Shown: positions 1-7,847 of the stretch, in pieces | Position numbering within the stretch: position 1 is the stretch's first letter | Layout: each line of letters opens with the position of its first letter | NCBI GenBank assembly: GCA_035464115.1 | Contig: DATHSN010000006.1 | Coordinates: 1-17,329 of the forward strand | From: DATHSN01 sp035464115 | GTDB taxonomy: Bacteria > Actinomycetota > Acidimicrobiia > Acidimicrobiales > SKKL01 | DNA: 17,329 nucleotides | Reading direction: 5' to 3' | The notes under the pieces: generated by a model | The model's database searches: none | The model's input: only the letters and a program-made list of their open reading frames with translations | Told to the model about the DNA's origin: nothing | Made by a program: the position numbers and the translations under genes

Positions 1-1
1 C

Positions 2-1054
2 AACGTGATCGCCACCCGCGCCGGGCACGTCGACGGCCCACCCGTGATGACCGGCTCGCACATCGACCCCGTGCGCACCGGCGGCCGCGACGACGGCAAC
101 CTCGGGGTGCTCGCCGGCCTCGAGATCATCGAGACCCTCCCGCGCGCCGGCATCACCACCGACCGGCCGCTGGCCGTGGGCTTCTTCACCAACGAGGAGG
201 GCTCGCGGTTCGCCCCCGACATGATGGGCTCGCTCACCTACGTGGGTGGGATGACGGTCGACGAGGCCCGCGAGGTCACCGACGCCGAGGGCACGAGCGT
301 CGGCGCGGAGCTCGATCGCATCGCCTACGCCGGCGCCCACCCGTGCCCGGGTCCCGCGCCCCACGCGTTCGTCGAGCTGCACATCGAGCAGGGCCCGGTG
401 CTCGAGGCCGAGGCCCTCACCATCGGGGCGGTCACCGGGGTGCAGGGCATCTCGTGGCAGGAGATCACCATCGTCGGCCAGTCGAACCACGCCGGCACCA
501 CGCCCATCGCCCTGCGCCACGACGCCGGGTACGCGGCGGCGGCCATCACCACGTTCGTGCGCGACCTCGCCACCGAGATGGGCGGCCACCAGGTGGGCAC
601 CGTCGGTGTCACCCGGCTCCACCCCGATCTCGTGAACGTCATCGCCGCGACGGCCACCCTCACCGTCGATCTGCGCAACACCGACGGCGAGCTGCTCCAC
701 CAGGCCGAGGCCCGCCTGGCCCGCTTCCTCGACGAGCTGGCCGAGCGCGAGGGCGTCACCATCACGTCGCGACCGCTCGCCCGGTTCGACCCGGTGGAGT
801 TCGCCGACGAGGTCGTCGAGCGGGTCGAGGCGTGGGCCGAGCAGCTCGGCCTGGGGCACCGGCGCATGCCGTCGGGCGCCGGCCACGACGCCCAGATGCT
901 CGCCCGGGTGTGCCCCGCCGGCATGGTGTTCGTGCCCAGCCACGACGGGATCAGCCACAACCCCCGCGAGCACACCAACCCGTCCGACCTCGAGGCCGGC
1001 GCCAACGTGCTGCTGCAGGTGCTGCTCGACCTCGCCACCCTCGACCCGGAGTAG
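2..1054 (+). CDS. M20-family N-carbamoyl-L-amino-acid hydrolase / allantoate amidohydrolase-like zinc hydrolase, 5' partial
   Basis: Metal-dependent amidase of the M20 (AmaB/HyuC/AllC) group, which hydrolyses N-carbamoyl-L-amino acids, ureidopropionate or allantoate to release CO2 and ammonia. The frame is open to the left edge, so the true start lies outside; the GTG at 5 is internal. Family members are about 410-430 aa and about 350 are present, so roughly 60 N-terminal residues are missing. Visible motifs are GSHID followed by GGRDDGNLGVLAG (metal ligands His and Asp), NEEGSRF (catalytic and metal Glu), HIEQGP, the dimerisation-domain stretch GQSNHAGTTP, and SGAGHDAQ with a C-terminal PSHDGISHNPREHT. 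The usual GSHxDT/S is GSHIDP here. The stop is followed after 2 nt by the start of the D-carbamoylase, so the two are surely cotranscribed. Family is certain; exact substrate is not. Confidence 0.9.
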   Translation, partial: NVIATRAGHVDGPPVMTGSHIDPVRTGGRDDGNLGVLAGLEIIETLPRAGITTDRPLAVGFFTNEEGSRFAPDMMGSLTYVGGMTVDEAREVTDAEGTSVGAELDRIAYAGAHPCPGPAPHAFVELHIEQGPVLEAEALTIGAVTGVQGISWQEITIVGQSNHAGTTPIALRHDAGYAAAAITTFVRDLATEMGGHQVGTVGVTRLHPDLVNVIAATATLTVDLRNTDGELLHQAEARLARFLDELAEREGVTITSRPLARFDPVEFADEVVERVEAWAEQLGLGHRRMPSGAGHDAQMLARVCPAGMVFVPSHDGISHNPREHTNPSDLEAGANVLLQVLLDLATLDPE

Positions 1055-1056
1055 CC

Positions 1057-1998
1057 ATGGCCCGCGCCGTCACCGTCGCCGCCGCCCAGATGGGCCCGAT
1101 CCAGCGCGACCACTCCCGCGCCGACGTCGTCGAGCGCCAGATCGGCCTGCTCCGCGACGCCCACGCACGGGGCGCCGAGCTGGTGGTGTTCCCCGAGCTG
1201 GCGCTCACAACCTTCTTCCCCCGCTGGTTCATGACCGACCCGGCCGAGATCGACGCGTGGTTCGAGACCGAGATGCCGTCGGCCGACACGAAGCCCCTCT
1301 TCGACGAGGCCGCCCGACTCGGCGTGGGCTTCTCGCTCGGCTACGCCGAGCTGGCCGACGAGGGCGGCGAGCGCCGTCACTACAACACCCAGATCCTCGT
1401 CGAGCGCGACGGCCGGGTCGTCGGCAAGTACCGCAAGGTCCACCTGCCCGGCCACGACGAGGACGAGCCGTGGCGCCGCTTCCAGCACCTCGAGAAGCGC
1501 TACTTCGACGTCGGCCCCGACGGCTTCGGTGTGTGGCGGGCGTTCGGCGGGGTGGTCGGCATGGCCATCTGCAACGACCGCCGCTGGCCCGAGACCTACC
1601 GGGTGCTCGGCCTGCAGGGCGTCGAGCTGGTGCTCATCGGCTACAACACGCCGGTCCACAACCCGCCCGCCCCCGAGCACGACCGCCTCGGCGACTTCCA
1701 CAACCACCTGGTGATGCAGTCGGGCGCCTACCAGAACGGCACGTGGGTGGTCGGCGTCGCCAAGGCCGGCGACGAGGAGGGCGTCCCCATGATCGGCGGG
1801 TCGGCCATCATCGCCCCCACCGGCGAGATCGCGGCCCGCTGCGTCACCGAGGGCGACGAGGTGGCGGTGGCCCGCGCCGACCTCGACCTGTGCACCTCGT
1901 ACAAGCAGAGCGTGTTCGACTTCGCCCGCCACCGCCAGATCGAGCACTACGGGCGCATCACCGCCCAGCGCGGCGCCACTCCACCGCCGGAGGCCTGA
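1057..1998 (+). CDS. N-carbamoyl-D-amino-acid hydrolase (nitrilase superfamily, D-carbamoylase)
   Basis: A 313-aa carbon-nitrogen hydrolase that cleaves N-carbamoyl-D-amino acids (the products of D-hydantoinase) to the D-amino acid, CO2 and ammonia. The catalytic triad falls at E47 (in LVVFPE), K127 (in GKYRKVHLP) and C172 (in AICNDRRWPE), the same numbering as the well-studied Agrobacterium enzyme, and length (about 304-313 aa) also agrees. The stretch after the cysteine, ETYRVLGLQGVELVLIGYNT, is characteristic of D-carbamoylases rather than of beta-ureidopropionases or generic nitrilases. ATG 1057 lies 2 nt after the upstream stop; the same frame is open further left but that overlaps the M20 gene. 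It converges tail to tail with the ceramidase-like gene, 12 nt away. A related N-carbamoyl substrate is possible. Confidence 0.92.
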   Translation: MARAVTVAAAQMGPIQRDHSRADVVERQIGLLRDAHARGAELVVFPELALTTFFPRWFMTDPAEIDAWFETEMPSADTKPLFDEAARLGVGFSLGYAELADEGGERRHYNTQILVERDGRVVGKYRKVHLPGHDEDEPWRRFQHLEKRYFDVGPDGFGVWRAFGGVVGMAICNDRRWPETYRVLGLQGVELVLIGYNTPVHNPPAPEHDRLGDFHNHLVMQSGAYQNGTWVVGVAKAGDEEGVPMIGGSAIIAPTGEIAARCVTEGDEVAVARADLDLCTSYKQSVFDFARHRQIEHYGRITAQRGATPPPEA

Positions 1999-2015
1999 GC
2001 GCGGCGGCTCTCAGG
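1994..2015. terminator. Possible bidirectional hairpin between convergent stops
   Basis: CCTGAG (1994-1999) and CTCAGG (2010-2015) form a perfect 6-bp inverted repeat with a 10-nt loop. Each arm contains the stop codon of one of the two convergent genes. There is no T-tract. With only 12 nt between the genes, this is the only candidate transcription-stop structure. Confidence 0.35.
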
Positions 2016-3402
2016 TCAGCGCGACGAGCAGCTCGGTGCCGGCGTCGAGCGCCCGTTCGACGCCGTCGGGGGCGAGCCCGGCGGTGACGGTCTCGTAGCG
2101 AGTGTCCCAGCCGGGCTCGGCGAAGTGCTCGGCGCGGGGCAGGTAGCGCAGGTGGGCGTTGGCCAGCCCCACCACGAACGCCCGGTCGTGGCCGGCGCGG
2201 CGGCGCCACTCGGCGCCGACCGCCACCAGCGCCTCACCGGGCAGGGCGAGCAGGTCGAGGCCACCGAGGCGCAGCACCTGCACGGGCGCGGTGACGGGCG
2301 CGGCCGGCGCGCGGCGCCGGAGCCGGGCGGTGAGCCCGAGCCAGTAGCAGCAGGCGACCATGAGCCGCCGCATCTCGGCCTCGTCGAGGTCGCGGTCGAC
2401 CACGACGCGCGACGCCGCGGCCCACAGCGCGCCCGGGGCCACCCGCTCGGCGAACCCCTCACCGAGGTGCTCGGTCAGCACGGCGGTGCTCTCGGCGAGG
2501 CGGACGGCGGCCGCCGCGTCGTCGAGACCACCGTGGTTGGGGGTGAGCGACAGGTCGATCCGGGCGGCGCCGACCGGCGTGGGCTCGGTGGGCGTGGCCC
2601 GTACCGCGGCGACCACGCGGACCACCTCGTCGGCCAGGCGGCCGCCGACCGAGAGCGCGTCGAGCCACGAGCCGCCGCAGTAGCCGCGAGGGTCGAGCGC
2701 ATCGCGGCGGGGACTGGTGAACGGGACCACGTCGCCCTCGGTGGTGTTCACGAACGCGGCGATGGCGCCGGTGCGATCGGCCACGAGGCGCTTGGCGACA
2801 CCCGGATAGTCGGCCGAGACCGCCGGGTTGTCCCATCCCATCGTGGTGGGGTGGCAGCCGGCGCCGAACAGCACCACCAGCGGCTCGCCGGTGCCCGCGT
2901 CGTCGGCGACGAGCACGGGGACCCGACGGTCGACCTGGTCGGGGTCGTCGGGGCGCCACCGGTTGAACCCGAGCTCGGCGTCGCCGACCCCGCTGCGCAG
3001 CACGGCCGGACGGGTGGTGGTCACCGCCGCCATCGCCACGTCGACCAGGGCGGCCACCAGGCGCTCGGTGTAGGCCGCCACGCCCGGCGCGCTGCCACTC
3101 GGGTCGAACGGCACCGGTCCCGAGTGGGTGTGCGAGGCGGCCACGCACACCTGCGTGGCCGTGAGTCCGGTGCGCCGGCCGACCTCGGCGGTGACGGCGT
3201 CGGCCACGGGCGCGGGCACCGCGATGAGGTCGGCGGTGACGAGCAGGACCCGGCCGGAGCCGTCGGTGACGTGGACCGCCACCGCCTCGACCGGGTCGTG
3301 CACCTCGGTGGCGGGCTCGGTCCGCTGCCCGAAGCCGCCGAGCATCACCGGCGCGGCGGGCGTGATGTCGAGACGGGCAGCACCGACCTCGGTGGGTGTC
3401 AT
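2011..3402 (-). CDS. Neutral/alkaline ceramidase-like metallohydrolase (N-terminal ceramidase domain)
   Basis: A 463-aa protein of the neutral/alkaline non-lysosomal ceramidase N-terminal domain family. Visible are the family start VGAARLDITP with a Gly-rich GGFG turn (residues 6-25), ASHTHSGP (residues 89-96, zinc ligand His) and CHPTTM (H184) followed by SADYPG, the second metal-binding His region. No signal peptide is visible, unlike secreted true ceramidases, and bacterial relatives of this length are mostly uncharacterised. True ceramidases are about 650 aa with a C-terminal Ig-like domain that is absent here. The start at 3402 is chosen for its GAGGA box 8 nt upstream; the frame continues upstream but only through the hairpin and the binding-protein gene. 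It follows the ABC binding-protein gene by 88 nt, so an amide-hydrolysing role in the same pathway is plausible inference. Confidence 0.75.
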   Translation of the reverse strand: MTPTEVGAARLDITPAAPVMLGGFGQRTEPATEVHDPVEAVAVHVTDGSGRVLLVTADLIAVPAPVADAVTAEVGRRTGLTATQVCVAASHTHSGPVPFDPSGSAPGVAAYTERLVAALVDVAMAAVTTTRPAVLRSGVGDAELGFNRWRPDDPDQVDRRVPVLVADDAGTGEPLVVLFGAGCHPTTMGWDNPAVSADYPGVAKRLVADRTGAIAAFVNTTEGDVVPFTSPRRDALDPRGYCGGSWLDALSVGGRLADEVVRVVAAVRATPTEPTPVGAARIDLSLTPNHGGLDDAAAAVRLAESTAVLTEHLGEGFAERVAPGALWAAASRVVVDRDLDEAEMRRLMVACCYWLGLTARLRRRAPAAPVTAPVQVLRLGGLDLLALPGEALVAVGAEWRRRAGHDRAFVVGLANAHLRYLPRAEHFAEPGWDTRYETVTAGLAPDGVERALDAGTELLVALT

Positions 3403-3436
3403 GGCGACATCCTCGCGCCCGGGCGGGGGAGCGCGG

Positions 3437-3472
3437 CGAGGGCCCGGGGCGGCGCATCGCCCCGGGCCCTCG
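3437..3472 (-). terminator. Long GC hairpin after the ABC binding-protein gene
   Basis: Perfect 14-bp inverted repeat (arms 3437-3450 and 3459-3472, CGAGGGCCCGGGGC and its complement), extendable by a G-C and a G-U pair to leave a CGCA loop. It begins 18 nt after the stop of the binding-protein gene and precedes the next start by about 35 nt. No T-run follows on the minus strand, so it may be a partial terminator or an mRNA-stabilising stem. Confidence 0.55.
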
Positions 3473-3490
3473 TGCTGCGACGGACCGGCC

Positions 3491-4681
3491 CTACAGGCCG
3501 ATCGACTCGTCGATGTACTCGTTGGTGACCAGGTCGTCGGGCGTGACGCCCTCACCGACGCCGGCGGCGGCGATGTAGTCGTCGATCACCTTCTGGATGC
3601 GGTCGATGTCGAAGTTGCCGAGGGTGGCGTCGGGGCCGTTGCCCACCAGGCCGAGGTCGAGCTGCTGCTCGATCGACCAGTTGGCGAGATCGGTCTCGTA
3701 GACCCAGCCGGTGTCGTAGGCCTCGACCAGCTCGATGATGAGCTCGTTGGTGGTGGTCGGGTCGGCGACGTAGTCGACGACGGACTGCTGGACGACGGGC
3801 ACGAAGGCCTCCCAGCACGCCGCGTTCTCGTCGATGACGTCGGGTCGACCGGCGAGCGGCGCGGCGTAGACCTCCCAGCCGGCGTCGTGGATCAGCTGGA
3901 ACGAGACCGGCTTGCCCCAGTCCTCGAAGACGTTCTCGTAGAGGTAGGGCTCAGCGGAGGCGAAGCCCTGCTGGGCGATGGAGCCGCCCTCGGTGATGAA
4001 CCGGGCCGGGGTGCCGTCGTAGGAGCCGTCGATCTGCGACTCGACGATGATGTCGTTGCCCACCAGGTAGTCGAGGTACACGGCCGGGCCGAACACGTTG
4101 ATGAGCGTGTCGTCGGGGAGGTCGGCGATGGTCTCGGCGTCGAAGGTCTCGGGGTCCCACATGATGATCTGCGGGTTGATCTCGAGCGGGGCGACGATGG
4201 CCTTGGTGGGGTTGTCCTCGAAGTTCTGGATCGCCTCGTCGGTGGACACGTAGCCCAGGTGGATGCTCTGGTCCTGGTACATCTGCGCCGTCACCTGCTG
4301 GAAGCCGATGGCCGGGCCGCCGATGCGGATCTCGATGTCGACGCCGGTCTCGGCGCCACCCGCCACCAGCGGGCCGGTGACGACCTTGGCGTCGGTGTCG
4401 ATCTCGTAGCCCTCGCCCACCATCTGGTAGAGGGCGCCGTGCTCGGCCTGGGGGTTCCAGTCGGTCTGGATGATGATCGGGCTGGGGCAGATGTCGCCGA
4501 GCGCCACCGCTGCGTCGCCACCCTCATCGCCGCCGTCGTCGCCGCCCTCATCGCCTCCGGCTGCGGTCTCTTCGGTGGTGTCGTCGCCGTCGGCGGCGTC
4601 GTCGTCGTCGCCGCACGCAGCCGCGATCAGACCGAACGCCATCAACAGCGCGAGGAGCTTGGACCAACGGGATCTACGCAT
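3491..4681 (-). CDS. ABC transporter substrate-binding lipoprotein, NMT1/THI5-like
   Basis: A 396-aa periplasmic-type solute receptor anchored to the membrane. Residues 1-22 form a lipoprotein signal (RRSRWSK, hydrophobic core, AAAC) with the lipidated Cys at position 23. It is followed by a linker of about 35 residues made almost only of Asp, Gly, Glu, Ala and Thr (to about residue 60), then the receptor domain starting near PSPIIIQTDW. The opening beta strand 'QTDWNPQAEHGALY' resembles the SsuA/TauA/THI5 class that binds pyrimidine precursors, sulfonates or hydantoins. Start ATG 4681 has GGAGGG 4 nt upstream. It lies 83 nt downstream of the permease and clearly belongs to that transporter. 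The ligand is unknown; the neighbouring deaminase and carbamoylases suggest a cyclic ureide or pyrimidine-like compound. Confidence 0.85.
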   Translation of the reverse strand: MRRSRWSKLLALLMAFGLIAAACGDDDDAADGDDTTEETAAGGDEGGDDGGDEGGDAAVALGDICPSPIIIQTDWNPQAEHGALYQMVGEGYEIDTDAKVVTGPLVAGGAETGVDIEIRIGGPAIGFQQVTAQMYQDQSIHLGYVSTDEAIQNFEDNPTKAIVAPLEINPQIIMWDPETFDAETIADLPDDTLINVFGPAVYLDYLVGNDIIVESQIDGSYDGTPARFITEGGSIAQQGFASAEPYLYENVFEDWGKPVSFQLIHDAGWEVYAAPLAGRPDVIDENAACWEAFVPVVQQSVVDYVADPTTTNELIIELVEAYDTGWVYETDLANWSIEQQLDLGLVGNGPDATLGNFDIDRIQKVIDDYIAAAGVGEGVTPDDLVTNEYIDESIGL

Positions 4682-4710
4682 GTGCCCTCCAGGAATCGGA
4701 ACAGGGTCGT

Positions 4711-4759
4711 GCGGCGGGGCGCCGCGGTGGGTGGGGAACGTGGGCGGCCAGCGGGCCGC
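4711..4759. other. Two short GC stem-loops between permease and binding-protein genes
   Basis: GCGGCG/CGCCGC (4711-4716 with 4720-4725, 3-nt loop) and GCGGCC/GGCCGC (4744-4749 with 4754-4759, AGCG loop). They sit in the 83-nt gap. Such stems can act as weak terminators or mRNA-processing sites that set different expression of the receptor. At this base composition they may also be chance. Confidence 0.3.
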
Positions 4760-4764
4760 AGGCG

Positions 4765-5685
4765 TCAGTGGTCGCGCGCCTGCTCGTGCCAGTGGCCGAT
4801 GACCCGCTGCTGCAACCAGCCGAAGAACCAGAACACGACGATGCCGAGCAGCGAGGAGAGGATGATGGCGGCGAACAGCTCCTCGGACAGGAGCCGGGCC
4901 CGGTAGCGGTCGATGAGCTGGCCGATGCCGGGCTGGCCCTGCCGGAAGAAGAAGTCGCCGACGATGGCGCCGATGACCGCCAGGCCGGCCGAGATGCGGA
5001 AGCCGGTGAAGATGGCGGGGAGGGCGGCGGGGAACTGCAGCTTGCGCAGGCGGGTGAGCCGCGAGGCGCCGTGCAGGGTCATGAGGTCGTGTTGGCCCCG
5101 CTCGGCCGACAGCAGACCGAACAAGGTGTTGGTGACGATCGGGAACAAGGCGATGATCACGCAGACGATCACCCGCGACGTGAAGCTGAACCCGAACCAG
5201 AACCCGAGCAGCGGCACGAGGGCGAGGATCGGCACGGCCTGCAGCGCCACCGCGTAGGGGAACAGCGACCGCTCGATCCAGCGGGCCTGGCTCATGGCCA
5301 CCGCGAGGGCCATGCCCAACACGATGGCGACGGCGAGGCCCACGAACGCCACCTGGGCCGACAGCCACAGGGCCTCGAGCATCTCGACGAGGTTCTCCCA
5401 CTCGAGGAAGCCGACCGCGAGCACCTCGTGGGGCGCCGGCATCAAGAAGCGGCGGCTCTCGTCGAGCAGGACGTAGGTGACGAAGTACCAGGCGCCCAGC
5501 GCGAGCAGCGAGACGACCAGGGGCGGGAACGCGTTGCGCAGCCCGACGACGAGGCGGTGGGGCGTGCCCTTCGGGGGCAGGTCGAGCGGCCCGGTCTCAC
5601 CGGGCGGCGTGGGGGTGTCGAGCTCCTCGACGTGGTGGTGCTCGAGGTCGTCGTGGGTCGTGGCGATGGGCCCCTGGATGCTCAC
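4765..5685 (-). CDS. ABC transporter permease (SsuC/TauC/ThiX-like)
   Basis: A 306-aa integral membrane subunit. Residues 1-45 are a hydrophilic extension with a HHH cluster and many Pro, longer than usual for the family. About six hydrophobic segments follow: PPLVVSLLALGAWYFVTYVL, the AQVAFVGLAVAIVLGMALAV region, ALQAVPILALVPLLGFWFGF, VCVIIALFPIVTNTLFGLL, the SAGLAVIGAIVGDFFF region and AIILSSLLGIVVFWFFGWL. The ATPase-docking EAA-like loop lies around MTLHGASRLTRLRKLQFP and ALPAIFTGFRISAG. GTG 5685 overlaps the ATPase stop as GTGA, which indicates translational coupling and fixes the start. The C-terminus is short and basic. It works with the ATPase and the lipoprotein receptor. Confidence 0.9.
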   Translation of the reverse strand: MSIQGPIATTHDDLEHHHVEELDTPTPPGETGPLDLPPKGTPHRLVVGLRNAFPPLVVSLLALGAWYFVTYVLLDESRRFLMPAPHEVLAVGFLEWENLVEMLEALWLSAQVAFVGLAVAIVLGMALAVAMSQARWIERSLFPYAVALQAVPILALVPLLGFWFGFSFTSRVIVCVIIALFPIVTNTLFGLLSAERGQHDLMTLHGASRLTRLRKLQFPAALPAIFTGFRISAGLAVIGAIVGDFFFRQGQPGIGQLIDRYRARLLSEELFAAIILSSLLGIVVFWFFGWLQQRVIGHWHEQARDH

Positions 5686-6470
5686 GTGTAGGCCCCCCGC
5701 AGGCTGGCGGACACCTGTCCGGCCAGCTCGGCGAACTCGGGCTCGAACCGCAGCTCGGGGGGCCGGGGATACTCGAACGGCACGGTGAAGTCGCCCACGA
5801 TGCGCCCGGGGCGGGCCGACATGACGAGCACCCGCGTGGAGAGGAACACCGCTTCGTAGATCGAGTGGGTGATGAACAACCCGGCGAAGCCCTCGAGGGC
5901 GAAGAGCCGGAGCGCCTCCTCGTTGAGCCGCTCGCGGGTGATCTCGTCGAGTGCGCCGAACGGCTCGTCGAAGAGGAACACCGGCGGTTTCAAGGTGAGC
6001 GACCGGGCCAGCGAGACCCGCATGCGCATGCCGCCCGAGAGCATCTTGGGGTAGTGGCGCTCGAAGCCCGAGAGCCCGACGGTCTCGATGGCGGCGGCGG
6101 CGAGCTGGCGGCGCTCGGCCTTGGGGATGCCGTGCAGCTCGGCGAGCAGCTCGACGTTGGCCTGCACGTTGCGCCACGGCATGAGCGTGGCGTCCTGGAA
6201 CACGTAGCCGACGTTGTCGCGGTCGACCTCGACCGAGCCGGCGGTCTCGCGGTCGAGTCCCGAGGCCAGGCGCAGCAAGGTCGACTTGCCGCAGCCCGAG
6301 GGGCCCACGACGGTGACGAACTCGCCCGAGCTCACCGAGAACGAGACCCCGTCGAGGGCGACCGTGCCGTCGGGGAAGGTCTTGCCGACGTCGCGGAAGG
6401 CGAGCTTGGGCGGGCCGGCGGCGGCCGCCCCGACTGCTGGCGCCGCCTCAGCGGTCGTGGGGTCGCTCAT
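5682..6470 (-). CDS. ABC transporter ATP-binding protein (SsuB/TauB/ThiZ-like)
   Basis: A 262-aa nucleotide-binding subunit that powers the adjacent permease. With the start used here: Walker A GPSGCGKST (56-64), Q-loop VFQDATLMPWRNV (Q92), signature LSGGM (144-148), Walker B VFLFDEP (D168, E169), D-loop GALD and H-loop THS (H202). The MPW after the Q-loop is typical of the nitrate/sulfonate/taurine group. ATG 6470 is chosen for a GGGAG box 7 nt upstream. An in-frame ATG at 6524 would add 18 residues; it lacks a ribosome site but lies 9 nt after a TACAGT hexamer (6534-6539), so a leaderless start there is possible. The end overlaps the permease start. A 145-nt gap separates it from the amidohydrolase gene and may hold a promoter. 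Confidence 0.9.
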   Translation of the reverse strand: MSDPTTAEAAPAVGAAAAGPPKLAFRDVGKTFPDGTVALDGVSFSVSSGEFVTVVGPSGCGKSTLLRLASGLDRETAGSVEVDRDNVGYVFQDATLMPWRNVQANVELLAELHGIPKAERRQLAAAAIETVGLSGFERHYPKMLSGGMRMRVSLARSLTLKPPVFLFDEPFGALDEITRERLNEEALRLFALEGFAGLFITHSIYEAVFLSTRVLVMSARPGRIVGDFTVPFEYPRPPELRFEPEFAELAGQVSASLRGAYT

Positions 6471-6615
6471 CGCTGGGCTCCCGAGAGGCGTCGAGGTGGC
6501 CGGCGGGCCGTGCAGCACGGTCATCGGAGGGCGACTGTACGAACCGGCTGTGCCTGCGTCGTGTCCACGAGATGAATGGAATGTTTCGAGACGCTAGCCG
6601 GCCGCCAGGCACGGT

Positions 6616-7836
6616 TCAGCCCCGCCCGAGCTCGACTCGCTGCTCGACGCGGGCGACGACACGGCCGCGGTGGACGACGATGCGGTCGGCGGGAGCCACC
6701 GCGATGGCCTCGCGCACGTTGGTCGAGCCGATGGCGAGCAGCTCGGCGGGGGCGCCGACGGCCACCTCGACCGGTTCGAGGCCCAGCGCGGCGCGCGAAC
6801 CCGCGGTGATCGACGCGAACGCCTCGTCGGGGTGGAGGTGGCCGGCCATCACGAGCAGCGCCGCCGTCTCGAGCGGGTCGGACCGGCCGACCGCGCAGAA
6901 CGGGTCCTGGACGTTGTCGGCCCCCCCGGCGACGGTGACCCCGGCATCGAGCAGCGGCCGCAACCCGGTGAGGCCCCGGGGCGCCGACTCGACGACCCCC
7001 CGGGCCTGCAGGAACAGGTTGGTCTGGGGCAGGGTGACCACGGCGACGCCGGCGGCGGCCACCTCGGCGGCGATCTCGCGCTGGACCGCCTCGGGTTGCA
7101 CGCCGAGGCTCACGCAGTGGCTGGCCGTGGCGCCCCGGTCGAAGCCGGTCTCGGCGACGCGGCGGGCCAGGTCACGCAGGCCGAGGACAGCGGGGTCGAG
7201 GGTCTCGTCGACGTGGAGGTCGAGTGGCAGCCCGGCCTCCCCGGCGGCGTCGAGGCAGATGTCGAGGCACCCGAGCGGGTCGGGGTCGAGGTGGGGGCAG
7301 CCGCCCACCACGTCGACGCCCGCGGCGATGGCCGCGTGCAGCGCGGCCCGGTTGCCGGCGCCCTCGGCACCGGTGGTGGGCGTGGACACCAGCGCCACCA
7401 GCTGCAGGTCGACGAGGCCCCGCAGCTCCTCGCGGAGCCCGACGAGGGCCTCGACGCCGAGGGTGCCGAGGGTGGCGTGGACGTCGACGTGGGTCCGGAT
7501 GGTGGTGCACCCGTTGGCGAGCGATGCGAGCGCGGCGCGCCGGGCCCGGTCGGCGATGTCGGCGGCGGTGAGGTTGCCGAGGTTGGCCACCCACGCGTCG
7601 ATGGCGGCCATGAGGTCGCCGGGCTCGCTCGGCACCGCGTCGGCCGACAGCGCCTTGTCGAGGTGGGCGTGGGGCTCGGCGGGGGCGGGGACGAGCAGAC
7701 GGCCGTCGAGCTCGACGACCTCGTCGCCGTCGGCGGGAGTGAGCACCCCGGCGGGCTCGACCGCGGCGATGCGCTCGCCGACGACGCGCACGTCGACCAG
7801 GCGCCCGTCGGCCAGTCGGGCGGACCGCAGCAGCAT
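6616..7836 (-). CDS. Cytosine-deaminase-like amidohydrolase
   Basis: A 406-aa metal-dependent amidohydrolase of the cytosine deaminase / N-isopropylammelide amidohydrolase (CodA/AtzC) branch. The metal site is visible: HxH in PHAHLDK (H56, H58), LHVDE (H208), SHC (H240) and GADNVQDPF (D307). The last corresponds to the 'DDVxDP' stretch of cytosine deaminases. The N-terminal small beta domain (residues 1-50) and a C-terminal strand ending in VHRGRVVARV frame the barrel. Expected chemistry is hydrolytic deamination or dealkylation of a pyrimidine, triazine or related ring. ATG 7836 lies 11 nt after the LLM stop; no good ribosome site is seen, so coupling to the upstream gene is likely. Substrate not determinable from sequence. 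Confidence 0.85.
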   Translation of the reverse strand: MLLRSARLADGRLVDVRVVGERIAAVEPAGVLTPADGDEVVELDGRLLVPAPAEPHAHLDKALSADAVPSEPGDLMAAIDAWVANLGNLTAADIADRARRAALASLANGCTTIRTHVDVHATLGTLGVEALVGLREELRGLVDLQLVALVSTPTTGAEGAGNRAALHAAIAAGVDVVGGCPHLDPDPLGCLDICLDAAGEAGLPLDLHVDETLDPAVLGLRDLARRVAETGFDRGATASHCVSLGVQPEAVQREIAAEVAAAGVAVVTLPQTNLFLQARGVVESAPRGLTGLRPLLDAGVTVAGGADNVQDPFCAVGRSDPLETAALLVMAGHLHPDEAFASITAGSRAALGLEPVEVAVGAPAELLAIGSTNVREAIAVAPADRIVVHRGRVVARVEQRVELGRG

Positions 7837-7847
7837 CGTGGGCGTGA

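Noticed and set aside
343..1056. Extension of the D-carbamoylase frame upstream of 1057
   Set aside because: The added 238 residues are Arg/His/Pro-rich shadow sequence overlapping the M20 gene. The nitrilase fold begins at ATG 1057 with canonical active-site numbering.
2125..3528. 467-aa open frame on the plus strand opposite the ceramidase-like gene
   Set aside because: Composition is Gly/Arg/His-rich without recognisable domains, and the minus-strand frame carries clear family motifs. Shadow.
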